A stretch of 64,000 nucleotides of DNA. Source: Corynebacterium genitalium ATCC 33030. GTDB taxonomy: Bacteria > Actinomycetota > Actinomycetes > Mycobacteriales > Mycobacteriaceae. The stretch's first letter is position 1, and every line of letters begins with the position of its first letter. Positions 38,695 through 49,672 of this stretch are shown here, piece after piece. The DNA lies in the NCBI RefSeq assembly GCF_000143825.1, contig NZ_CM000961.1, positions 1,633,448 through 1,697,447 of the forward strand, given 5' to 3'. The position numbers and the translations under genes were made by a program. The notes under the pieces are model-generated. The model was not told where the DNA came from and made no database searches. It was given only the letters and a program-made list of their open reading frames with translations.

Positions 38695-38700
38695 AGGCTA
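38695..38700 (-). promoter_or_regulatory. Possible -10 element of qor
   Basis: On the minus strand TAGCCT is followed by 6 nt and ATG 38688. The GGAGCC between them could instead act as a weak ribosome binding site, so this case is less certain. Confidence 0.35.
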
Positions 38701-38737
38701 CGTGCCGCCCGGCGCTGCGGGGCCGGTTCACCCCGTT

Positions 38738-39790
38738 TTAGACGGCGGCAGCGGTGCTTGGGTCGCTGGGGTCGCTAGGGTCGCTGGGGTTGCTGCTGGA
38801 GTCGAGGGCATCCCGGTTCGCGAGCGTGTTGTGCTGGTGCGGCTCAAGGAGGGGAAGCCGGCGGCTGCCGTGGCTGTACAGGAACGCGCTGTAGGCCACC
38901 ACCACAGAGGACATGATGATGTGCATGGGCACCGTCCAGCGCGGCACACCCAGGTAGAACTGGCCCACACCGATGGCCCACTGCACGACGATCATGGCCA
39001 CGAGCACCAACGCGGTGTTGAACGCGTCCTTCGGGGCGTTCTGACGGCGCAGCATGTAGACAGCGATGAGGGTGAACACAAGGTAGATGTACATGCACGC
39101 CGCGTGCGCGTACGCGAGCAGCTGCGTGTCGATAGCCAGGCGACCTTCCATTCCCACACCGGAATCGCCGGAGTGCGGGCCGGAACCGGTGACCATCGTG
39201 CCGGTCACCAAAACGAGGCACAGCGCGACCGCTGCGACGACGACCAGAGAACGGGTAGCGGGGGAGAAGCGCTCGGTGGGTGCGACATCGTCAGGCTCTT
39301 TAATGCGCATGTAGAGAACAGCAGCGATCCAGACGAGCAGCATCGACGGCAGGAAGTGAATGGCTACAGACCACCACTGCAGGTCCAGCAATACCGAGAT
39401 GCCGCCGATGACGGCCTGCAGGACAACGCCAAGACCGGAAAGCACTGACAGCACAATGATCGAGTTGCGTCGACCAGCCTTCATGACAGCCCAGAACACG
39501 AGGATCGTCGTCGCGACCACCACGAATGTCAGGGTGCGGTTGCCGAACTCGATGACCTGCTGCACCCACGGCGCCGCGCCCGGCACCGGGAACAGTGATC
39601 CCTCGTGGCACAGCGGCCATGTGTTGCAGCCCAGCCCGGAACCGGTGACGCGCACGAGTGAGCCGGTGAAGGTGATCCCGCCCTGCGCGATGAGCATGAT
39701 GAGCGCGAAGATGCGCTGAGTCTTGACCGACGGCACGTCGCGGATCTTCTCACGGAATGTCCGATTGTCGTCCTGGGTTGTCGTGCTCAC
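38738..39790 (-). CDS. ctaA: Heme A synthase
   Basis: Oxidises the methyl group of heme O to make heme A. A 350-residue protein with eight hydrophobic segments and heme-ligand histidines in AIHFLPSML, AYAHAACMYI and MHIIMSS. The conserved loop GLGCNTWPLCHEG keeps the Cys pair of the family. The start is GTG 39790 after AAGGAGAAGGG. The tail ends in NPSDPSDPSDPS, encoded by a 9-bp tandem repeat. Confidence 0.94.
   Translation of the reverse strand: MSTTTQDDNRTFREKIRDVPSVKTQRIFALIMLIAQGGITFTGSLVRVTGSGLGCNTWPLCHEGSLFPVPGAAPWVQQVIEFGNRTLTFVVVATTILVFWAVMKAGRRNSIIVLSVLSGLGVVLQAVIGGISVLLDLQWWSVAIHFLPSMLLVWIAAVLYMRIKEPDDVAPTERFSPATRSLVVVAAVALCLVLVTGTMVTGSGPHSGDSGVGMEGRLAIDTQLLAYAHAACMYIYLVFTLIAVYMLRRQNAPKDAFNTALVLVAMIVVQWAIGVGQFYLGVPRWTVPMHIIMSSVVVAYSAFLYSHGSRRLPLLEPHQHNTLANRDALDSSSNPSDPSDPSDPSTAAAV
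38761..38796. repeat. Four 9-bp tandem repeats in the 3' end of ctaA
   Basis: GGTCGCTGG, GGTCGCTAG, GGTCGCTGG and GGTTGCTGC follow each other. On the minus strand they encode Ser-Asp-Pro units of the heme A synthase tail. The 9-bp unit keeps the frame, so copy number could vary harmlessly. Confidence 0.7.
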
Positions 39791-39872
39791 GTCGGGCCCT
39801 TCTCCTTTGCGGTACCAGTGCTGCTTTGATCATCTACTTTTCGCGGCGCCAATGTCTAATCTGGCCCGCTCT

Positions 39873-40643
39873 TTATCCGTCGAAACGGAACCACCGGATA
39901 GTTCCCAAAACCGCCAAAATTGTCCAAGCGGACAGCGACATCCACGCGGTGAGGTAGATAGTGCCGTTCAACGCGCCGGTCATCGCGCTCGCGAGCGCCA
40001 CGGTGGGCACCACGTCCCACACCCCAGGCGAGCCGAGGAGACCGGCGTAGACGACCCACCCCAGTACGGCGAGCAGTAGCAACCAGATCAGGTTCGCGCT
40101 GGCAAGCACGCTTTCCGACGACTGCGTGCCCCCCAACAGCAACCCCAACGCCGTGAACGCAGTGACACCGATGAGCAGAGTAAGCAACCCCAGCAACGCT
40201 CCGCCGACGGAAACCCGCCATCCTAAGAACAGCGCGATTGCGCCGAGCACGAGAATCTGCACCACCACGGTAGACAGCACGCCGATGACCTTCCCGGCGA
40301 TGATTGTCCACGCTGGCACGCCTGATGCGCCTGTGCGTTTGAGTGCCCCGTAGCGGCGGTCAAACGCCAACGCGATGGCTTGTCCGGTGAACCCGGCACC
40401 GGCCGCGGCGATGGAGAAGACCATGGGGACAAGCTCATTGAGGGTGACATTGTCGCCTAAGACGGGCACGAACACGGCACCGATGAGGATGGCTGCCGGC
40501 ACGATGAGGTTGAGCAGAAGTTGCTCTCCGTGGCGGAGCATGAGCTTCGACTCGATGCGGCCTTGCGCCGCCGCCATCGCCGCGGCGCTCGCCCGCTGCG
40601 GAGCCGGGGTGAAGGTGCCGGGTGGGAAATCAGTAGTGGTCAT
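39873..40643 (-). CDS. ABC-2 type transporter permease
   Basis: A 256-residue membrane protein with about six hydrophobic segments (for example LLNLIVPAAILIGAVFV, VLSTVVVQILVLGAIALFL and LANLIWLLLLAVLGWVVYAG). It lies 4 nt after the ATPase gene and pairs with it as an exporter. The family includes drug, lipid and heme-stress exporters; the position next to ctaA recalls mycobacterial Rv1456c-1458c. Substrate unknown. Confidence 0.85.
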   Translation of the reverse strand: MTTTDFPPGTFTPAPQRASAAAMAAAQGRIESKLMLRHGEQLLLNLIVPAAILIGAVFVPVLGDNVTLNELVPMVFSIAAAGAGFTGQAIALAFDRRYGALKRTGASGVPAWTIIAGKVIGVLSTVVVQILVLGAIALFLGWRVSVGGALLGLLTLLIGVTAFTALGLLLGGTQSSESVLASANLIWLLLLAVLGWVVYAGLLGSPGVWDVVPTVALASAMTGALNGTIYLTAWMSLSAWTILAVLGTIRWFRFDG

Positions 40644-40647
40644 GATG

Positions 40648-41556
40648 TCAGGCCCTCAACTCTCTTCCCGTGAGATCCAGAAACACGTCCTCCAAACTGC
40701 GGCGGCGAGTGCCCATGGAGCTGATCAGTACTCCCTGTCGCGCGGCTGCACTCGCTACGGCGGCGATGATCTCCGGCGTGGGTGCGACAGTGAGCTGGTA
40801 CAGCCCTGGCTCCACCTCTTGCAGGTCGGGGAGAGCAGCCACGTCGAGGCTGCCAACAGTGCGCACTTCGAGCGTTTCAGAAGCGCCTTCGGCAATGAGT
40901 TCGTTAGGGCTGCCTTCTGCGATGACCGCGCCTTTGTCGACGATCACCACGTTGTCGGCCAACTCTTCTGCCTCGTCCATGAGGTGCGTGGTGAGGATGA
41001 TGGTCACGCCGTCGCGGCGCAAAGCGCTGATGAGCCGCCACACGGTGCGCCGTGACTGGGCATCCATGCCGGCGGTTGGCTCGTCGAGAAAAACAAGTTC
41101 AGGGCGCCCGATGAGCGCCAGCGCAAGCGATAGGCGTTGCTGCTGTCCGCCCGAGAGCCGCCGGTACGTCGTCGATGCCACTGACCGCAGGCCGAGGACG
41201 TCCATGAGCCATTCGGGATCGAGGGGATCTGCGTTGTAGGAGGCGGTGAGATTGAGCATCTCCTTGACGCGAATGCCGGAGTAGGAACCGCCGCCTTGGA
41301 GCATGATGCCGATGCGCTCGCGCACCTTTTCTGGCTCTGTTTGCGGGTCCATGCCCAATACGTCGATCGAGCCGGAAGTAGGGGTGGTGAATCCCTCACA
41401 CATCTCGATCGTGGTGGTCTTGCCTGCGCCGTTCGGGCCGAGCAAGGCGAGCACTTCGCCGCGGCGAGCAGCAAAGGACACTCCGTTGACAGCAGTGGTG
41501 CTGCCGAATGTCTTCACCACGTTGCTCACACGCAGGGCAACCTCATCCGTACTCAT
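40648..41556 (-). CDS. ABC exporter ATP-binding protein
   Basis: The 302-residue ATPase partner of the downstream permease. Walker A is LLGPNGAGKTTTIEM (about residues 39-53), the signature LSGGQQQRLSLAL, Walker B LVFLDEPTAGMD and the switch His in TTHLMDEAE. A C-terminal regulatory domain of about 80 residues follows, as in DrrA-type exporters. ATG 41556 gives MSTDEVALRVSNVVKTFG. It starts 5 nt after mptB ends, so mptB, the ATPase and the permease may be one transcript. Confidence 0.9.
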   Translation of the reverse strand: MSTDEVALRVSNVVKTFGSTTAVNGVSFAARRGEVLALLGPNGAGKTTTIEMCEGFTTPTSGSIDVLGMDPQTEPEKVRERIGIMLQGGGSYSGIRVKEMLNLTASYNADPLDPEWLMDVLGLRSVASTTYRRLSGGQQQRLSLALALIGRPELVFLDEPTAGMDAQSRRTVWRLISALRRDGVTIILTTHLMDEAEELADNVVIVDKGAVIAEGSPNELIAEGASETLEVRTVGSLDVAALPDLQEVEPGLYQLTVAPTPEIIAAVASAAARQGVLISSMGTRRRSLEDVFLDLTGRELRA

Positions 41557-41561
41557 TGCCG

Positions 41562-43205
41562 TCAGTGTAAGACTTTGCTGCCCCGGGCCTTTAACCACCC
41601 ACACGCCATCAGCGCGAGAATCATCGCCGAAACGATGAGCAATGAGTAGATCGTCACTACGGTCCCCGCTGGGAGGGCAAGCCCCCGCGGCAGGACGAGG
41701 AAACTGAAAACCGCCGAATACCCAGCTACAGCCACCCGGAAGAACCTGCGGTTGGCCCAGGCGGCAAGCGGCATGATGCCCCACAGCGGGTACCAGGGAT
41801 GAACAACAGGGAAAAGAAGCACGAGGACGAGCGTGGCCACGCCTAACCCCCCAACGGGGTGAATCGTGCCCTTGAACGTCGCCCACAGCATGCGCACACA
41901 GAACGCGACTGCGGCCACCAACCCCACGGTGCGAGCAATGGCGAGTGTCGCTTCAGAATGGTCGCCCAAGCCCAGTAGTTGGGCGAAGAATGCAGAGATC
42001 ACGCCGATGTCGGTGGTCAGTGAGAGCCAGCTGCGTATGGACGCGGCACCGCCCTGGCCCGTCACCCAACCCAGCCCGATGCCAGTGGCCACGGTGACAG
42101 TGGCGATCGTGGTCACCATGATGAGCGTCTGCGCTGCAGCGGCTTTGGCGATGCCGGTCCAGCCGCCCCACCGGCGCGCGAGAGACATGCCGACGAAGCC
42201 GAGCGCGAGGAAGCCGGGCACTTTCACCATGCCGGCGCACGTGATTAACGAACCTGAAACGACCAGCAGCACGACGCCCCGACGTTTCGCCAGGCCAGCG
42301 TTGAGCGCGTCAGTGCCGCGCAGACCTAGTTCCAGACCGATGAGCAGGATGCCCATCATCACGGCCTCATTATGGATCCCGCCGACCAAGTGGAGAATCA
42401 CCAACGGGTTGAGCACGCCCATCCACACCGCTACCGCACCGGAAACGTTGCAGCGGCGAGCCAGCGCCACGATGCCCCACGCTGCGGCCGCAACACCCGC
42501 TAGTGACACCAGCCGGTGACACACGACACCCCAGAACACCGAGTCACCCGTGAGGATGGAGATTCCCGCCGAGATCCCCAGCGCCACCGGTCCGTAGGGG
42601 CTGGGCGATTCGGCCCAAATGAACGGCACGGAACGCGCCAGCGGGTTCTCTCGCCCGAGCAGCTCCACAGGCCCTGCGGAATAGGGGTCCATGCCCTGTG
42701 CGACGATCGACCCCTGCGCGAGATAGGAATAGATGTCCTGTGTGAACAGGGGAGCGGTGAACACCAGGGGCGCCACCCAGACCGCGAATGTGCGCAGCAG
42801 CACCGGCACCCCGACACGCGACGGTCCGCCGGCAGCGCCGACGAAGGTGCCCATGAGCAACCACGCCAGAACAACGAAGGCGACGCCCAGCAGCACAATG
42901 CTTGATGACGCCACCATCATCCGCCCCATCAACGCGCCGAACGGGAAAGAACCGTAGGCGTTGTTGACCACGGGTAGCGCTCCGCCGCCTAAGCCTCCGA
43001 GGCCCATGAGTAGAGTGCCGATGACGCCGAGCACGCGCAGGACTTCGAAGCGGTTACGCTCCCACACGCTAGGCTGGACGGAGGGAGTGCCTTCGATCAT
43101 TCCCGCGTGTAGTTCGGCAGAGCGCGAACCCGGCCGGCCCAAGCGGGGTAGCTCGCCCGTGAAACGGGCAAGCGGTTGCTTGGCAGGGGCGGGACGGATT
43201 TTCAC
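41562..43205 (-). CDS. mptB: Alpha-(1->6)-mannopyranosyltransferase MptB
   Basis: A polytopic GT-C glycosyltransferase that builds the alpha-1,6-mannan core of lipomannan and lipoarabinomannan from a polyprenyl-phosphate mannose donor. It has more than ten hydrophobic segments and acidic residues after the first (TQDIYSYLAQG, with the Asp motif typical of GT-C enzymes). GTG 43205 (547 residues) is favoured because TACACT ends 7 nt upstream of it; a longer form from 43274 would extend across the promoter. The gene supports a mycolata-type envelope. Confidence 0.88.
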   Translation of the reverse strand: MKIRPAPAKQPLARFTGELPRLGRPGSRSAELHAGMIEGTPSVQPSVWERNRFEVLRVLGVIGTLLMGLGGLGGGALPVVNNAYGSFPFGALMGRMMVASSSIVLLGVAFVVLAWLLMGTFVGAAGGPSRVGVPVLLRTFAVWVAPLVFTAPLFTQDIYSYLAQGSIVAQGMDPYSAGPVELLGRENPLARSVPFIWAESPSPYGPVALGISAGISILTGDSVFWGVVCHRLVSLAGVAAAAWGIVALARRCNVSGAVAVWMGVLNPLVILHLVGGIHNEAVMMGILLIGLELGLRGTDALNAGLAKRRGVVLLVVSGSLITCAGMVKVPGFLALGFVGMSLARRWGGWTGIAKAAAAQTLIMVTTIATVTVATGIGLGWVTGQGGAASIRSWLSLTTDIGVISAFFAQLLGLGDHSEATLAIARTVGLVAAVAFCVRMLWATFKGTIHPVGGLGVATLVLVLLFPVVHPWYPLWGIMPLAAWANRRFFRVAVAGYSAVFSFLVLPRGLALPAGTVVTIYSLLIVSAMILALMACGWLKARGSKVLH

Positions 43206-43212
43206 ACCGGTC

Positions 43213-43218
43213 AGTGTA
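43213..43218 (-). promoter_or_regulatory. Probable -10 element of mptB, leaderless type
   Basis: On the minus strand TACACT is followed by 7 nt and GTG 43205. Confidence 0.5.
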
Positions 43219-43262
43219 CAAAACGGATCCGACACCCGACCCCCGTTGCCGAGCGTGATTGA

Positions 43263-43288
43263 TTTAAGGCACACTAGTGATGTCTAAA
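43263..43288. promoter_or_regulatory. Interrupted palindrome upstream of sufR, candidate SufR operator
   Basis: TTTA-N5-CACTAGTG-N5-TAAA is symmetric about 43275/43276 in all 16 specified positions. It lies 31 nt before ATG 43320, in the 114-bp gap between the divergent mptB and sufR genes. SufR proteins autoregulate the suf operon through palindromic sites, so this is the natural candidate; binding is inference. Confidence 0.55.
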
Positions 43289-43319
43289 GGTGTTGTGAGT
43301 TCACGGAAAGGAGACGGCA

Positions 43320-44018
43320 ATGGCAGTCACCCGTTCCACTGACGGCGAGACGCGCCGCCTGATCATGTCCGCGATGCTCACGTCGCGGCCTGTGACCGTC
43401 GCCGAACTGGCTGAGAAGGTGGGCATCACGCCCGCCGGCGTGCGCAGGCACCTAGACAAACTGCTTGCAGAAGGTCTGGCGGAACTCGCCGAGGCTGACA
43501 CAGCTGGCCCTGCTACCCGCGGCCGTCCGGCGAAGTATTACCAGCTCACCCGGGACGGTCGTGAACGCAACGGACACGGTTATGATGAGCTCGCACTGGC
43601 GGCGTTCGCTGAAGTGGAAGCCCTCGGCGGGCGTGACGCGGTAAAGAATCTCGCCCGGAAACGCGCGGAGAAGGTGCTGGGTGATGTCGCTGGTGAAGGG
43701 GACGTCGATAAGCGAACGCATGATGTCGCAGCCGCTTTCGCAGCCCATGGCTACGCCGCGAACGCGGACAACGTAGGCTCGTCTCTGCAACTGTGCCAGC
43801 GTCACTGTCCCATTCATGCGGTCGCCGCCGAATACCCGGAGATATGTGAAGCCGAGCACGATCTGATCGCGGAGCTCGTTGGAGCCGCTGTGTCCCCGCT
43901 GGCGCTCATCGCTAACGGGGACGGTGTCTGCACAGCCCACATCAGCCGCGCTGACGGCACTGCAAGCAATGCCCAAGCTGGAGGAACCCACAAGGAAAGG
44001 AGCGGAGACGATGACTAG
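43320..44018 (+). CDS. sufR: Iron-sulfur cluster-sensing repressor SufR
   Basis: A transcriptional regulator of the suf operon (232 residues). The N-terminal winged helix reads [20 protein letters not shown] (about 26-45). Cysteines at about 159, 163 and 176 (in LCQRHCP and PEICE) are the likely cluster ligands, with another in [18 protein letters not shown] precedes ATG 43320. The 3' end overlaps sufB by 8 nt. Loss of its cluster is expected to derepress sufBDCSUT. Confidence 0.92.
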   Translation: MAVTRSTDGETRRLIMSAMLTSRPVTVAELAEKVGITPAGVRRHLDKLLAEGLAELAEADTAGPATRGRPAKYYQLTRDGRERNGHGYDELALAAFAEVEALGGRDAVKNLARKRAEKVLGDVAGEGDVDKRTHDVAAAFAAHGYAANADNVGSSLQLCQRHCPIHAVAAEYPEICEAEHDLIAELVGAAVSPLALIANGDGVCTAHISRADGTASNAQAGGTHKERSGDDD

Positions 44019-45456
44019 TACGACTCCCGCACCCGGCCTGGAAAAGCCGATGAATGACGATGAGATTATTGAGTCGATGGGCCCGTACAACTACGGGTGG
44101 CACGACTCTGACGAGGCTGGTGCGGCTGCCCGCCGCGGCCTCGACGAGCAGGTCGTGCGCGACATCTCCGCAGCCAAGAATGAGCCGGAGTGGATGCTCG
44201 AGCAGCGCTTGAAGGCACTGGACATCTACAACAAGAAGCCGCTGCCGACGTGGGGCCCGGATCTGTCCGGCATTGATTTCGACCAGATCAAGTACTTCGT
44301 CCGCTCCACCGAGAAGCAGGCCACCAGCTGGGAGGACCTGCCGGAGGACATCAAGAACACCTACGACAAGCTGGGCATCCCGGAGGCTGAGAAGCAGCGC
44401 CTCGTCGCAGGTGTCGCTGCGCAGTACGAGTCCGAGGTCGTCTACCACAAGATCCGCGAGGACTTGGAGGAGCAGGGCGTCATCTTCGTTGACACCGACA
44501 CCGGTCTGCGCGAATACCCGGAGCTGTTCAAGGAGTACTTTGGCTCCGTCGTCCCGGCTGGCGACAACAAGTTCTCCGCGCTGAACGCTGCTGTGTGGTC
44601 CGGCGGTTCCTTCATCTACGTGCCGAAGGGTGTGCACGTGGAGATCCCGCTGCAGGCATACTTCCGCATCAACACCGAGAACATGGGCCAGTTTGAGCGC
44701 ACGCTCATCGTCGTCGACGAGGACGCGTACGTCCACTACGTGGAGGGCTGCACCGCTCCGATCTACCAGTCCGACTCGCTGCACGCGGCCGTGGTGGAGA
44801 TCATCGTGAAGAAGAATGCGCGCTGCCGCTACACCACGATCCAGAACTGGTCCACCAACGTCTACAACCTGGTCACCCAGCGTGCCCGCGCCGAAGAAGG
44901 CGCCACGATGGAGTGGGTCGACGGAAACATCGGCTCCAAGGTGAACATGAAGTACCCGGCTGTTTGGATGACCGGCCCGAACGCCCGCGGCGAAGTCCTC
45001 TCCGCGCAGTTCTGTGGCGAAGGCCAGACCCAGGACACCGGTGCCAAGGTCGTCCACATGGCGCCGAATACGTCCTCCAACATCGTGTCCAAGTCCGTCT
45101 CCCGCAACGGCGGCCGCGCAGCCTACCGCGGCCTGGTCCAGATCAACGCCAACGCGAAGAACTCCACCTCCAACATCGAGTGCGACGCACTGCTGGTGGA
45201 CAACATCTCGCGCACCGACACCTACCCGTACAACGACATCCGCAACGACCACGTCACCCTGGGCCACGAGGCCAAGGTGTCCAAGGTCAGCGAAGAGCAG
45301 CTGTTCTACCTGATGTCGCGCGGCATCTCCGAGGAAGACGCGATGGCGATGATCGTCCGCGGCTTCATCGAGCCGATTGCCAAGGAACTCCCGATGGAGT
45401 ACGCGCTCGAGCTCAACCGCCTCATTGAACTGCAGATGGAAGGATCGGTGGGTTAA
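44011..45456 (+). CDS. sufB: Fe-S cluster assembly scaffold protein SufB
   Basis: Scaffold component of the SufBCD complex (481 residues from ATG 44011, with AAGGAAAGGAG upstream). It has the N-terminal helical region [11 protein letters not shown], the core [40 protein letters not shown] with a conserved Cys, and the C-terminal [18 protein letters not shown]. No intein is present, unlike in some mycobacterial SufB proteins. Confidence 0.96.
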   Translation: MTSTTPAPGLEKPMNDDEIIESMGPYNYGWHDSDEAGAAARRGLDEQVVRDISAAKNEPEWMLEQRLKALDIYNKKPLPTWGPDLSGIDFDQIKYFVRSTEKQATSWEDLPEDIKNTYDKLGIPEAEKQRLVAGVAAQYESEVVYHKIREDLEEQGVIFVDTDTGLREYPELFKEYFGSVVPAGDNKFSALNAAVWSGGSFIYVPKGVHVEIPLQAYFRINTENMGQFERTLIVVDEDAYVHYVEGCTAPIYQSDSLHAAVVEIIVKKNARCRYTTIQNWSTNVYNLVTQRARAEEGATMEWVDGNIGSKVNMKYPAVWMTGPNARGEVLSAQFCGEGQTQDTGAKVVHMAPNTSSNIVSKSVSRNGGRAAYRGLVQINANAKNSTSNIECDALLVDNISRTDTYPYNDIRNDHVTLGHEAKVSKVSEEQLFYLMSRGISEEDAMAMIVRGFIEPIAKELPMEYALELNRLIELQMEGSVG

Positions 45457-46638
45457 TTGACCGAGACCGTTACCAAGAAGGAACGCGTCGGCAACGCCAC
45501 GTTCCACGACAACAAGGGTGACCTGTTCGCCTCCTACGACGTCAACGACTTTGAGGTGCCGCAGGGCCGCGACGAAATCTGGCGTTTCGTGTCCCTGCGC
45601 CGCCTGCGTGGGCTGCACAACGGCACCTTCCCGGACCAGGGTGAGGCGCAGGTCAACGTGTCCGGCCCGGCCGAGGTCACTGTCGAGCAGGTGTCGCCTG
45701 ACGACGAGCGACTCAAGACCACGTCCGCCCCGGTCGACCGCATCGCTGCTCAGGCATGGACCTCCATGCCGCACGCGACGATTGTTTCCGTCCCGGCGAA
45801 TGCCGAGCTGACCGAGCCAGTGGTCATCACCACCACCGGTGCAGGTCTGGACGTGACCACCTTCTCCGGCCTCCACATCGAGGTGGGCCAGAGCGCGACC
45901 GCTACCATCCTGGTGCAGTACGAAGGCTCCGGCACCCACGCCGACAACGTCAACTTCGTCATCGGTGACAACGCGCAGGTCAACGTCGTGGTCGACGAGC
46001 AGTGGAATAACGACGCCGTTCACGTTGGTGCGCAGAGCATCGTCTGCGGCCGCGACGCCGTGCTGCGCCACACCGTGGCCACTTTCGGCGGTGAGCTGGT
46101 CCGCAACACCCCGCGCGTGAAGTACGCAGGCTCCGGCGGTGACGTCGAGCTGACCGGTGTCTACTACGCCGACGACGGGCAGTACATTGAAAACCGCCTG
46201 CTGGTGGACCACAATCACCCGTACTGCCGCTCCAACGTGCTGTACAAGGGTGCACTGCAGGGCGGCAAGGACTCCAAGCTCCCTGACGCCCGCACCTGCT
46301 GGGTCGGCGACGTGCTCATCCGCTCCAACGCTTCCGGCACGGAGACCTACGAGGCCAACCGCAACATCGTTTTGACTGACGGCGCACGCGCTGACGCGAT
46401 CCCGAACCTCGAGATCGAGACCGGTGACATCCCGGGCGCAGGCCACGCCGCCACCGTTGGCCGATTCGACGAGGAGCAGTTGTTCTACCTCAAGTCCCGC
46501 GGTATCCCCGACGGCGAGGCACGCCGCCTCATTGTCCGCGGCTTCTTCAACGAGGTTCTCAACCGCATCCCGGTTGAGAATGTGCGCGAAGAGTTGATTA
46601 ACCGCGTCTCCGGCGAGCTCGAGAACGTCGAACTGTAA
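45457..46638 (+). CDS. sufD: Fe-S cluster assembly protein SufD
   Basis: SufB paralogue completing the SufBCD scaffold (393 residues). Typical parts are QGRDEIWRFVSLRRLRGLH, the beta-helix core and YLKSRGIPDGEARRLIVRGF. The start appears to be TTG 45457, directly after the sufB stop, with AAGGA 14-18 nt upstream, so translation is probably coupled to sufB. The TTG start is unusual but the N-terminus matches the family. Confidence 0.93.
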   Translation: MTETVTKKERVGNATFHDNKGDLFASYDVNDFEVPQGRDEIWRFVSLRRLRGLHNGTFPDQGEAQVNVSGPAEVTVEQVSPDDERLKTTSAPVDRIAAQAWTSMPHATIVSVPANAELTEPVVITTTGAGLDVTTFSGLHIEVGQSATATILVQYEGSGTHADNVNFVIGDNAQVNVVVDEQWNNDAVHVGAQSIVCGRDAVLRHTVATFGGELVRNTPRVKYAGSGGDVELTGVYYADDGQYIENRLLVDHNHPYCRSNVLYKGALQGGKDSKLPDARTCWVGDVLIRSNASGTETYEANRNIVLTDGARADAIPNLEIETGDIPGAGHAATVGRFDEEQLFYLKSRGIPDGEARRLIVRGFFNEVLNRIPVENVREELINRVSGELENVEL

Positions 46639-46669
46639 ACCCTGACCCTTCCAATCTAGAAAGAGCACT

Positions 46670-47425
46670 ATGTCCACGCTTGAAATCAAGAACCTTCACG
46701 CTTCGGTCCTCCCGCTCGAGGAGGGGCAGGAGCCGACCCCGATCCTCAAGGGCGTCAACCTGACCATCAACTCCGGTGAGACCCACGCCATCATGGGCCC
46801 GAACGGCTCCGGCAAGTCCACTCTGGCCTACACCCTGTCCGGCCACCCGTCCTACGAGGTGACTGACGGTGAGGTGCTTCTCGATGGCGAGAACATCCTC
46901 GACATGGAAGTCGACGAGCGCGCACGCGCCGGCCTCTTCCTGGCCATGCAGTACCCGGTCGAGGTCCCGGGCGTGTCCTCCTCGAACTTCATGCGCTCCG
47001 CCGTCACCGCCGTGCGCGGCGAGGCACCGAAGCTGCGCGAGTGGGTTCAGGAGCTCAACCAGGCCCGCGACGACCTGAAGATCGACCCGTCGTTCTCCGA
47101 GCGTGCTGTGAACGAAGGCTTCTCCGGTGGTGAGAAGAAGCGCCACGAGGTCATGCAGCTCGCCCTGATGAAGCCGAAGTTCGCTGTGATGGACGAGACC
47201 GACTCCGGCCTCGACGTCGACGCCCTGCGCATTGTCTCTGAGGGCATCAACCGCTACCAGCAGGAGACCGACGGCGGCATCCTGATGATCACCCACTACC
47301 AGCGCATCCTCAACTACGTGCGCCCGGACCACGTCCACATCTTCGCGGACGGCGTGATCAAGCACTCCGGCGGCTTTGAGCTGGCTGAGAAGCTCGAGTC
47401 CGAGGGATACGAGGCGTTCGTCTAA
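46670..47425 (+). CDS. sufC: Fe-S cluster assembly ATPase SufC
   Basis: ABC-type ATPase of the SufBCD complex (251 residues). Walker A is [16 protein letters not shown], the signature is [16 protein letters not shown], Walker B is [16 protein letters not shown] and the switch His is in [17 protein letters not shown] precedes ATG 46670. It lies 31 nt after sufD. Confidence 0.97.
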   Translation: MSTLEIKNLHASVLPLEEGQEPTPILKGVNLTINSGETHAIMGPNGSGKSTLAYTLSGHPSYEVTDGEVLLDGENILDMEVDERARAGLFLAMQYPVEVPGVSSSNFMRSAVTAVRGEAPKLREWVQELNQARDDLKIDPSFSERAVNEGFSGGEKKRHEVMQLALMKPKFAVMDETDSGLDVDALRIVSEGINRYQQETDGGILMITHYQRILNYVRPDHVHIFADGVIKHSGGFELAEKLESEGYEAFV

Positions 47426-48682
<1,257 letters not shown>

Positions 48683-48704
48683 CCACGGCGTTCTAGGGAG
48701 CACT

Positions 48705-49154
48705 ATGAACTTAGAAGCGATGTATCAAGAGGTCATCCTCGACCACTACAAGAACCCGCAGAACGCCGGCTTGCGCGACCCGTTCGACGCTGAGGTGCAC
48801 CACGTCAACCCTTCCTGCGGCGATGAGCTGACCCTGCGCGTGCAGCTGTCCGAAGACGGGAACACCGTTGAGGACATCTCCTATGACGCGGTCGGGTGCT
48901 CGATCTCGCAGGCGTCGACAAGCGTGCTCACGGAGGAGGTCATCGGCCTGCCTGTCGCGGAGGCGATGAAGAAGCTCGACGCCTTCGAGCTGATGATCAC
49001 CTCCAAGGGCGAGGAAGAAGGCGACCCAGGAATGATCGGCGATGGCATTGCCTTTGCCGGTGTAGCAAAGTTCCCCGCACGCGTGAAGTGCGCCCTGCTC
49101 GGCTGGAAGGCGTTCCAGGCCGCCACGAGCGATGCGCTGAACGAAAAGGAGTAG
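48705..49154 (+). CDS. sufU: SufU-type sulfur-transfer protein
   Basis: A zinc-containing IscU-fold protein (149 residues) that accepts sulfur from SufS in Gram-positive Suf systems. Conserved residues: VILDHYKNPQNAG, NPSCGDELTL, AVGCSISQAS and RVKCALLGWKAF, giving the three Cys and one Asp zinc-site pattern. The SufU-specific insertion between the second and third Cys is present. ATG 48705 follows CTAGGGAG. Confidence 0.95.
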   Translation: MNLEAMYQEVILDHYKNPQNAGLRDPFDAEVHHVNPSCGDELTLRVQLSEDGNTVEDISYDAVGCSISQASTSVLTEEVIGLPVAEAMKKLDAFELMITSKGEEEGDPGMIGDGIAFAGVAKFPARVKCALLGWKAFQAATSDALNEKE

Positions 49155-49156
49155 AC

Positions 49157-49654
49157 ATGACCAACCCCACCGACAACACGCTCAACAACGCTGTCGACGA
49201 GAACGGCGAGCTCGCCCCGACCGACATGGAGACCGCTCAGGCGGCGCAAGAGGCCCAGGAGGATCAGGAGAAGGACGGATCCTCCAGCTTCGACGGGCCC
49301 GGTGAGCGACCCGAGCAGACCGAAGAGCAGATTCAGATTGCCGCTGACGTCGCTGAGTACATGCACGACGTGATTGACCCCGAGCTGGGCATCAACGTCG
49401 TCGACTTGGGTCTCGTCTACGACCTGTGGATCGAGGAAGAGGGCGGAAAGAAGACAGCTGTGATCAGCATGACGCTGACCTCGCCGGCGTGCCCGCTGAC
49501 CGACGTTATCGAAGAGCAAGTCGAAGCTGCCGCTGTCGGCTCCGGCACCGTCGATGCCATCGCTCTGCACTGGGTATGGATGCCGCCGTGGGGTCCGCAC
49601 ATGATCACCGAGGACGGCCGCGAGCAGCTGCGCGCCCTCGGGTTCGCCGTCTAG
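49157..49654 (+). CDS. sufT: SufT-like DUF59 (MIP18) protein
   Basis: Last gene of the suf operon, involved in Fe-S maturation. A Gln/Glu/Ala-rich N-terminal extension of about 60 residues precedes the MIP18 domain: YMHDVIDPELGINVVDLGLV, then TLTSPACPLTDVIEEQV with the conserved Cys, and VWMPPWGPHMI. It has 165 residues and starts 2 nt after the sufU stop. Confidence 0.93.
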   Translation: MTNPTDNTLNNAVDENGELAPTDMETAQAAQEAQEDQEKDGSSSFDGPGERPEQTEEQIQIAADVAEYMHDVIDPELGINVVDLGLVYDLWIEEEGGKKTAVISMTLTSPACPLTDVIEEQVEAAAVGSGTVDAIALHWVWMPPWGPHMITEDGREQLRALGFAV

Positions 49655-49672
49655 GTGATTTGACCGCGGGGG

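Noticed and set aside
43942..46689. Very long open frame on the minus strand opposite sufB and sufD
   Set aside because: It lies antisense to two certain genes in high-GC DNA, where the complementary strand commonly stays open. Its composition (Val, Asp, Gly and His-rich) is that of a shadow frame.
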